From an uncultured Clostridia bacterium (lineage in GTDB: Bacteria; Bacillota; Clostridia; Oscillospirales; Acutalibacteraceae): a stretch of 38,287 bases of DNA. Shown here one piece after another: positions 33,980-38,287 of this stretch. The stretch lies in contig CAMFQG010000003.1 in the NCBI GenBank assembly GCA_945980035.1, positions 1 through 38,287 of the forward strand. The letters are read 5' to 3'. Position numbers and translations under genes: made by a program. The notes beneath the pieces are model-generated. The model worked only from the letters and a program-made list of their open reading frames with translations, was not told where the DNA came from and did not search any database. How positions within the stretch are numbered: position 1 is the stretch's first letter; each line of letters starts with the position of its first letter.

Positions 33980-34867
33980 TTAGTCTATGTATTTTCCTTC
34001 AAGTACATCCATCAAATATTGTCCGTACTGATTCTTCTTAACTTCCTCATAAACCTCAAGCACCTGCTCTTTGGTAATCCAGCCGTTAAGATAGGCTATT
34101 TCCTCAAGACAGGCTATTTTTCTGTGCTGATGAGTTTCAACGGTATATACAAAGTTTGTAGCCTCTACTAAGCTTTCGTGAGTACCTGTGTCAAGCCATG
34201 TAAAGCCCTGACCTAAAAGCTCAACATTCAGCTTGCCCTCTTCAAGATAAATTTTGTTAAGGTCGGTAATTTCCAGCTCACCGCGGGCAGACGGCTTTAA
34301 ATTTTTTGCATACTCTACAACCTTGTTGTCGTAGAAGTAAAGACCTGTTACGCAGTAGTTTGACTTTGGTTTCTGTGGTTTTTCTTCAATGGAAATTGCC
34401 TTGCCGTTTTTGTCAAATTCAACAATGCCGAAACGCTCCGGGTCGTCAACATAGTAGCCGAATACCGTAGCACCTTTACCGCTTTGAGCATTTGTGACAG
34501 CTTCTTTCAGCCTTTTTTTCAGTCCGTGACCGGCAAAGATATTATCGCCCAGTACCATAGCAACACAGTCGTCGCCGATAAAATCTGCACCGATAATAAA
34601 TGCCTGAGCAAGTCCGTCAGGAGATGGCTGTACTTTATATGAAAGGTTTACACCGAATTGATGACCGTCACCTAAAAGTGCCTCAAAGCGAGGAGTGTCC
34701 TGAGGGGTAGAGATGATTAAAATATCACGAATACCTGCATTCATAAGCACAGACATTGGATAGTAAATCATCGGCTTGTCGTAAACCGGCAACAGCTGTT
34801 TACTTGTTACCTTTGTAAGAGGATAAAGGCGGGTTCCGCTTCCTCCTGCTAAAATTATACCTTTCAT
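33980..34867 (-). CDS. rfbA: Glucose-1-phosphate thymidylyltransferase
   Basis: The 295-residue nucleotidyltransferase starts [32 protein letters not shown], the dTTP and sugar-phosphate binding signature, and contains VLGDNIFAG and LDTGTHESL. It begins the dTDP-L-rhamnose pathway. It follows the sugar transferase gene by 12 bases and carries a good AGGAGG site. Confidence 0.96.
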   Translation of the reverse strand: MKGIILAGGSGTRLYPLTKVTSKQLLPVYDKPMIYYPMSVLMNAGIRDILIISTPQDTPRFEALLGDGHQFGVNLSYKVQPSPDGLAQAFIIGADFIGDDCVAMVLGDNIFAGHGLKKRLKEAVTNAQSGKGATVFGYYVDDPERFGIVEFDKNGKAISIEEKPQKPKSNYCVTGLYFYDNKVVEYAKNLKPSARGELEITDLNKIYLEEGKLNVELLGQGFTWLDTGTHESLVEATNFVYTVETHQHRKIACLEEIAYLNGWITKEQVLEVYEEVKKNQYGQYLMDVLEGKYID

Positions 34868-34879
34868 AAAAACCTCCTT

Positions 34880-36331
34880 TTACATTGAGCCTTCCTTTTT
34901 AAATACCACCGCTATTGTTTTAAACAGTATTTTTATATCAAGACCGATAGTCCATTGGTTAATATAATCTGTGTCAAGCTTTACCACTTCTTCAAAGTCG
35001 GTAATATTGCTTCTTCCGCTTACCTGCCACATTCCCGTAACTCCGGGCTTTGTAGCAAGCCTTGCCCTGTGGTGAAGCTCATATTTTTCCCATTCATCAA
35101 CTGTAGGAGGTCGAGTGCCTACAAGACTCATATCACCCTTCAGTACGTTTATGAACTGCGGAAATTCATCCAAGGACCAGTCACGGATAATATTGCCGAT
35201 ACCTTTCTTTTTAGTGCCGTCAGGCAATATTTTGCATCCGATAATACGTGGGTCCCATTCAGCCTTAAACATCATTCCGTCGGACATAATATTGTCCTCT
35301 ATAAGCTCTTTCTTTCGCTCTTCAGCGTCCATATACATACTTCTGAACTTGTACATTTTGAATTTTTTACCGTTTTTGCCGATTCTTTCCTGTTTAAAAA
35401 ATATAGGTCCGGGGGATTTTATGTAAATAATAGGGCCTAATATCAGACAGAGGAACAAAGTGGCAATACAGCCAAATAACCCTCCGATAATATCCATAGT
35501 ACGTTTTAAAAACAGCTGTCCGGGAGTTGCAAAGTTTATGCTTGTAGTAAGCACGTTGTATTGACCGAATTTCTCAACAATTTGATTTATTCCCGACTTG
35601 CGGTGCTGTGAACCGATGTTCGTGTGGACTACTACACCCATTTCTATAAATTTTTCAAAAAGATTGTCAAAATTCTTGTAATCCTGAGGAAGATCAATGA
35701 ACACTTCATCAACCCATTGACGGCAAACGTAGCTTGTAACATTACCGATATTGGCAACTACCTTTACTCCTCTGATTTTTTTGCCCACCAAATCCTTATC
35801 AATGACTGCAATGCCTGCAATACGGAAAGAATTAAAGTTGTATTTTTCAATGCTTTTTACAATGGAGGAAACATTTTTTTCCGTTGTAATAATAAGCAAT
35901 GACCGTTTGTTTGTTTTGAAAAAACCTTTTCTTGCGATTTTTTTCCACAACACCCTGGTAACGTAGCTTAGCACCAGGTAAAAACCGCCCATTAAAAACA
36001 GAGTTATCTTTGAGTAGTTATTGTTGTCTAAAATAGCATAGGCGTAAAAAACTACTACCAATTCCACAAGGCAAACGTGCTTTAATGTTATAGCAAATTC
36101 TTTATAAAAGCCTCTGCGTAAAACGTGCTTCAGAGTTTCCGAGAACACATGGACTAATATATCAACAAGGGTAATAAATACAGAGAGATGTATAAAAATT
36201 TTATCTGAAAAATCAAGACCGAAATATTTTGAAACAATAATTGCGCCCCAGGAAGCAAGGTGTAAACATAGTAGATCTATCAAAAGAAAGTCTAAGTGTT
36301 TTACCCAGTTTGGGGAGCTCTTTTTATACAT
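34880..36331 (-). CDS. Undecaprenyl-phosphate sugar phosphotransferase (WbaP/CpsE-like initiating enzyme)
   Basis: The 483-residue protein has four N-terminal membrane helices, a central Rossmann-like (CoA-binding-like) domain at about 140-260 and the C-terminal bacterial sugar transferase domain. The latter contains KRTMDIIGGLFG, IYIKSPGPIFFKQERIGKNGK, FKMYKFRSMYMDAE and LDEFPQFINVLKGDMSLVGTRPP. It transfers a hexose-1-phosphate (often glucose or galactose) to undecaprenyl phosphate, the first step in building the repeat unit. An additional long antisense ORF at 34955-35440 is a shadow. Confidence 0.93.
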   Translation of the reverse strand: MYKKSSPNWVKHLDFLLIDLLCLHLASWGAIIVSKYFGLDFSDKIFIHLSVFITLVDILVHVFSETLKHVLRRGFYKEFAITLKHVCLVELVVVFYAYAILDNNNYSKITLFLMGGFYLVLSYVTRVLWKKIARKGFFKTNKRSLLIITTEKNVSSIVKSIEKYNFNSFRIAGIAVIDKDLVGKKIRGVKVVANIGNVTSYVCRQWVDEVFIDLPQDYKNFDNLFEKFIEMGVVVHTNIGSQHRKSGINQIVEKFGQYNVLTTSINFATPGQLFLKRTMDIIGGLFGCIATLFLCLILGPIIYIKSPGPIFFKQERIGKNGKKFKMYKFRSMYMDAEERKKELIEDNIMSDGMMFKAEWDPRIIGCKILPDGTKKKGIGNIIRDWSLDEFPQFINVLKGDMSLVGTRPPTVDEWEKYELHHRARLATKPGVTGMWQVSGRSNITDFEEVVKLDTDYINQWTIGLDIKILFKTIAVVFKKEGSM

Positions 36332-36368
36332 TCTGTTTTACCTCCTTACTGATTTTTAGTTTATTATC

Positions 36369-37043
36369 TTAATAGCCTTTATAATATGAACCCTTTGAAG
36401 TGTCAACAGAAGAAGCTTTGTTGACAATAACACCGAGAATTTTGCTTTCATTTCTTTTTAAAACGCTGACCGCTTTGTTAAATTCCGTTGTTGTTGATTT
36501 GTTGTGTGTAATTACAAGCACTACTCCGTCAGCAAGCTTTGCGATAGGCAGAACATCTACTACCACATTTACAGGGGGAGTATCAAAAATGATATAGTCG
36601 TACATTTCTTCAAGCTCAGCAATAAGCTCTGACATACCTGTGCTTGACAGAAGCTCTGAGGGGTTTGGGGGAATTACGCCAAATGAGATAATATCTAAGT
36701 TGTCTAAATTAGTATGGGTGATAATATCTTCCACACTGCATTCATTATTTAAAAAATGCGCCAAACCAAGCTTTGGAGTAGCATCAAAGTGTGTGTGCAC
36801 ACTGGGACGTCGTAAATCACAGTCAACAATAACAACCTTAGTGTTAACCTGTTGGGCAAGAGCTTTTGAAACATTTACGGTTGTAGTTGTTTTTCCCTCA
36901 CCCTTTAAAGGACTTGTAAAAAGAATTTTTTTACATCCCTTTTTTATAAGAGAATACACAAGGTTTGTTCTTGCTTTTTTGTAAGATTCCTCTACCTGAA
37001 AGTTAAGCGCACGGCTTCTTTCTTCGTTTAGTTTTTTAGCCAT
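36369..37043 (-). CDS. cpsD: Bacterial tyrosine kinase (CpsD/CapB-like)
   Basis: The 224-residue cytosolic kinase has EESYKKARTNLVYSL, Walker A SPLKGEGKTTTT (residues about 44-55), Walker A' VIVDCDLRRP and Walker B YIIFDTPP. A C-terminal tyrosine cluster, SYYKGY, would be the autophosphorylation site. It works with CpsC to control polymer length and export. The ORF track starts at 37064, but GAGGG lies inside that extension and just upstream of ATG 37043. The tyrosine cluster is shorter than in streptococcal CpsD. The cognate phosphatase CpsB is not in the window. Confidence 0.93.
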   Translation of the reverse strand: MAKKLNEERSRALNFQVEESYKKARTNLVYSLIKKGCKKILFTSPLKGEGKTTTTVNVSKALAQQVNTKVVIVDCDLRRPSVHTHFDATPKLGLAHFLNNECSVEDIITHTNLDNLDIISFGVIPPNPSELLSSTGMSELIAELEEMYDYIIFDTPPVNVVVDVLPIAKLADGVVLVITHNKSTTTEFNKAVSVLKRNESKILGVIVNKASSVDTSKGSYYKGY

Positions 37044-37044
37044 A

Positions 37045-37785
37045 TTATTTGCCCTCACTTTCATTTGTATCTATATTTGTATTAATATCTCCCGGCTTTA
37101 TAGAGGACAGGCTGAAATCCGGAACAGCCGCAAGAATAGGAATATTTTCGATTTCAAGCATATCCTGATTATACTTGATTTTAATATCTAACGCTTCCTT
37201 AACAAACACATATATGAGCGCAAGGATAAATCCTAACGCAAAAGCCAACAGGGTGTTTTTGGTAACATTGGGAGAGGTGGGGTATGCAGGAATTGTTGCG
37301 TTATCAACTATTTTTAAGGTTGCGCTGTCCTCAAGTGCAGAAATTACACTTGGTGCTACATTAGCAACACTGTCTGCAATAATTTTTGCTTCTGTTGGAG
37401 ATTTTGCCGCAATAGAAGCGGTAAAGACTTCTGTTTCGCTTTCGTTGCTGAACTTAACCATTGAGCCGATCTGAGACGGGGTATATTTATTATCAAGGTT
37501 GCTTGCTACTTTTTCATAGAAGTTATTTGTCTGCAACATCTCAATGTATGTATTTACAAGATTTGTAGCAAGATTATATGAGCTTAAATCATTGTAGGAG
37601 CTTTCGCCCTTTTTGCTTGTTTCTACATACAGCTTAACGTGAGAAGTATATGTTTTTGGTATAAAAAATTTAGAATACCCAAAGGTTACGATTGCAAAAA
37701 CTACAGCAACAGTCAGCATAATCCACAACCCATGAGTAAAGGTTTTGAAAATATCTTTTATTGAAAATTCAATCTCTTTTTCCAT
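37045..37785 (-). CDS. cpsC: Wzz/CpsC-like chain-length and kinase-activating membrane protein
   Basis: The 246-residue protein has two membrane helices (about 20-40 and 170-190) flanking an external domain, with YTSHVKLYVET and PAYPTSPNVTKNTLLAFALGF, the proline-rich motif before TM2 of the Wzz/CpsC family. It activates the CpsD-like kinase encoded one base downstream. GAGGTG six bases before ATG 37785 fixes the start; the track's GTG at 37794 lies on the ribosome binding site. It is the first gene of the locus. Confidence 0.92.
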   Translation of the reverse strand: MEKEIEFSIKDIFKTFTHGLWIMLTVAVVFAIVTFGYSKFFIPKTYTSHVKLYVETSKKGESSYNDLSSYNLATNLVNTYIEMLQTNNFYEKVASNLDNKYTPSQIGSMVKFSNESETEVFTASIAAKSPTEAKIIADSVANVAPSVISALEDSATLKIVDNATIPAYPTSPNVTKNTLLAFALGFILALIYVFVKEALDIKIKYNQDMLEIENIPILAAVPDFSLSSIKPGDINTNIDTNESEGK

Positions 37786-37825
37786 TAGTAACACCTCATT
37801 GTAATTACACAGTAATATCTACCCA

Positions 37826-37854
37826 ATTTTACAACAATATATGTCTAAAATCAA
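37826..37854 (-). promoter_or_regulatory. Promoter of the capsule/exopolysaccharide operon
   Basis: On the minus strand TTGATT (37854-37849), a 17-base spacer and TAAAAT (37831-37826) lie about 40 bases before cpsC. No other convincing promoter or terminator was seen inside the following 19 kb, where gaps are mostly 1-40 bases. Confidence 0.65.
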
Positions 37855-37959
37855 CTTATTCCGGGTAATTGTAAAGATTTTCTACTATTTTACCAAACCA
37901 TATAAATATAGAAACATAATATTAATACAATAAGACAAGGGACTATCAGCTTTTTCCAC

Positions 37960-37988
37960 TTTACATTTTATTGTGTATATGATAAAAT
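37960..37988 (+). promoter_or_regulatory. Promoter of the small secreted protein gene
   Basis: TTTACA, a 17-base spacer and TAAAAT precede the gene at 38033. AAGGAG stands about ten bases before the ATG. Confidence 0.6.
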
Positions 37989-38020
37989 TTTAATTTAGGA
38001 TACGGATAATAATAAAAAAG

Positions 38021-38075
38021 GAGAATAGAGATATGAAAAAGTTAGTATCAGCTGTTTCGGTTATACTCATAATTT
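38021..38075 (+). repeat. First copy of an exact 55-base direct repeat
   Basis: The sequence from GAGAATAGAGATATGAAAAA through the signal-peptide start (ending CTCATAATTT) recurs exactly at 38233-38287, 212 bases later, where the window ends. Confidence 0.95.
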
Positions 38076-38248
38076 TTGCGTCATTTATTACAGCCTTTGC
38101 CGCAGGAATAAATGCTAATGAGCAAAGCGTTCTTGCACAGATGAGAACTCCAGCAAATATGAACGGGAATATGGTGTATGTGCCTTCTTCATATGTAAAT
38201 CAGGCAGAGGCACACTTCAACACTATTGATATGAGAATAGAGATATGA
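38033..38248 (+). CDS. Small secreted protein, apparently cut by a repeat of its own start
   Basis: The 71-codon ORF has a signal peptide (MKKLVSAVSVILIIFASFITAFA, cleavage about residue 23-24) and a mature part beginning GINANEQSVLAQM, with VPSSYVNQAEAHFNTIDM. From memory this resembles the N-terminal part of a longer family of Clostridia secreted or wall-attached proteins. The last codons (RIEI, stop) come from a repeated copy of the gene's own leader, so the true protein probably continues differently. RBS is AAGGAG. Treat the C-terminus as unreliable. Confidence 0.55.
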   Translation: MKKLVSAVSVILIIFASFITAFAAGINANEQSVLAQMRTPANMNGNMVYVPSSYVNQAEAHFNTIDMRIEI

Positions 38249-38287
38249 AAAAGTTAGTATCAGCTGTTTCGGTTATACTCATAATTT
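38233..38287 (+). repeat. Second copy of the 55-base direct repeat at the window end
   Basis: It is identical to 38021-38075 over all 55 bases and lies on the last base of the window. The base context to its left (TGATAT) differs from that of copy one (AAAAAG). This may be a tandem duplication or an assembly-graph overlap. Confidence 0.95.

Noticed and set aside
34955-35440. 161-codon plus-strand ORF
   Set aside because: It lies wholly antisense to the well-supported sugar transferase gene, has no ribosome binding site and no recognisable domain.
1-38287. CRISPR array, tRNA, rRNA, transposase or integrase
   Set aside because: No regularly spaced repeats, RNA-gene signatures or recombinase ORFs were found on either strand.

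Overview
The window looks like chromosomal DNA of a low-GC Firmicute of the class Clostridia, most likely a Ruminococcus-like Oscillospiraceae member from a gut community. The grounds are strong AGGAGG-type ribosome binding sites, sigma-A promoters with 17-base spacers, dense rho-independent terminators, a dockerin-like module with the 'D-x-N-x-D-G ... DVTAIQK' pattern, DHHW and Big_2 secreted proteins, and a Wzx/Wzy-type capsule locus with CpsC/CpsD-like control proteins. This assignment is inference from protein style, not a database match. No rRNA, tRNA, CRISPR array, insertion sequence or replication origin was found.

Layout. (1) 1-3751, plus strand: the tail of a nucleoside/BMP-type ABC transporter operon (end of an upstream gene, hairpin, ATPase, two permeases). 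(2) 3755-7801, minus strand: an operon from a good promoter at 7773-7801, in transcription order a MIF-like tautomerase, ddl, murF, a GNAT acetyltransferase and a HAD phosphatase, ending at a hairpin shared with the ABC operon. (3) 7816-9670, minus strand: leuC-leuD with its own promoter and terminator. (4) 9736-15711, plus strand: secreted or surface functions, namely a CHAP/SH3/Big_2 cell-wall protein, a broken secreted protein gene, an AraC regulator, a membrane-anchored DHHW protein and an overlapping mini-dockerin gene. (5) 15712-16854: a hairpin-rich intergenic stretch, tatD and a 46-residue membrane peptide gene missed by the ORF track, both minus strand. (6) 16975-18507, plus strand: an orphan phage tail-fibre/baseplate-like gene with a TTG start. 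(7) 18575-37854, minus strand: a ~19 kb capsular/exopolysaccharide locus transcribed from one recognisable promoter. (8) 37960-38287, plus strand: a small secreted protein gene interrupted by an exact 55-base repeat of its own start, at which the window ends.

How the capsule locus should work (inference from families): CpsC/CpsD-like proteins control chain length; a WbaP-like transferase loads the first sugar-phosphate on undecaprenyl phosphate; RfbA-B-D-C make dTDP-L-rhamnose; a Cps2T-like rhamnosyltransferase, two GT2 enzymes, a GT4 and a GT14 enzyme extend the unit; Wzx flips and Wzy polymerises it. Two tandem polysaccharide pyruvyl transferase family proteins, an acyltransferase and a FrhB-like protein with a separately encoded two-cluster ferredoxin form a probable decoration module. 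The most unusual points are that separate and order-reversed ferredoxin/FrhB pair, the truncated stand-alone dockerin overlapping a DHHW gene, the MIF-like gene leading a cell-wall operon, the orphan tail-fibre gene, and the 55-base terminal repeat.
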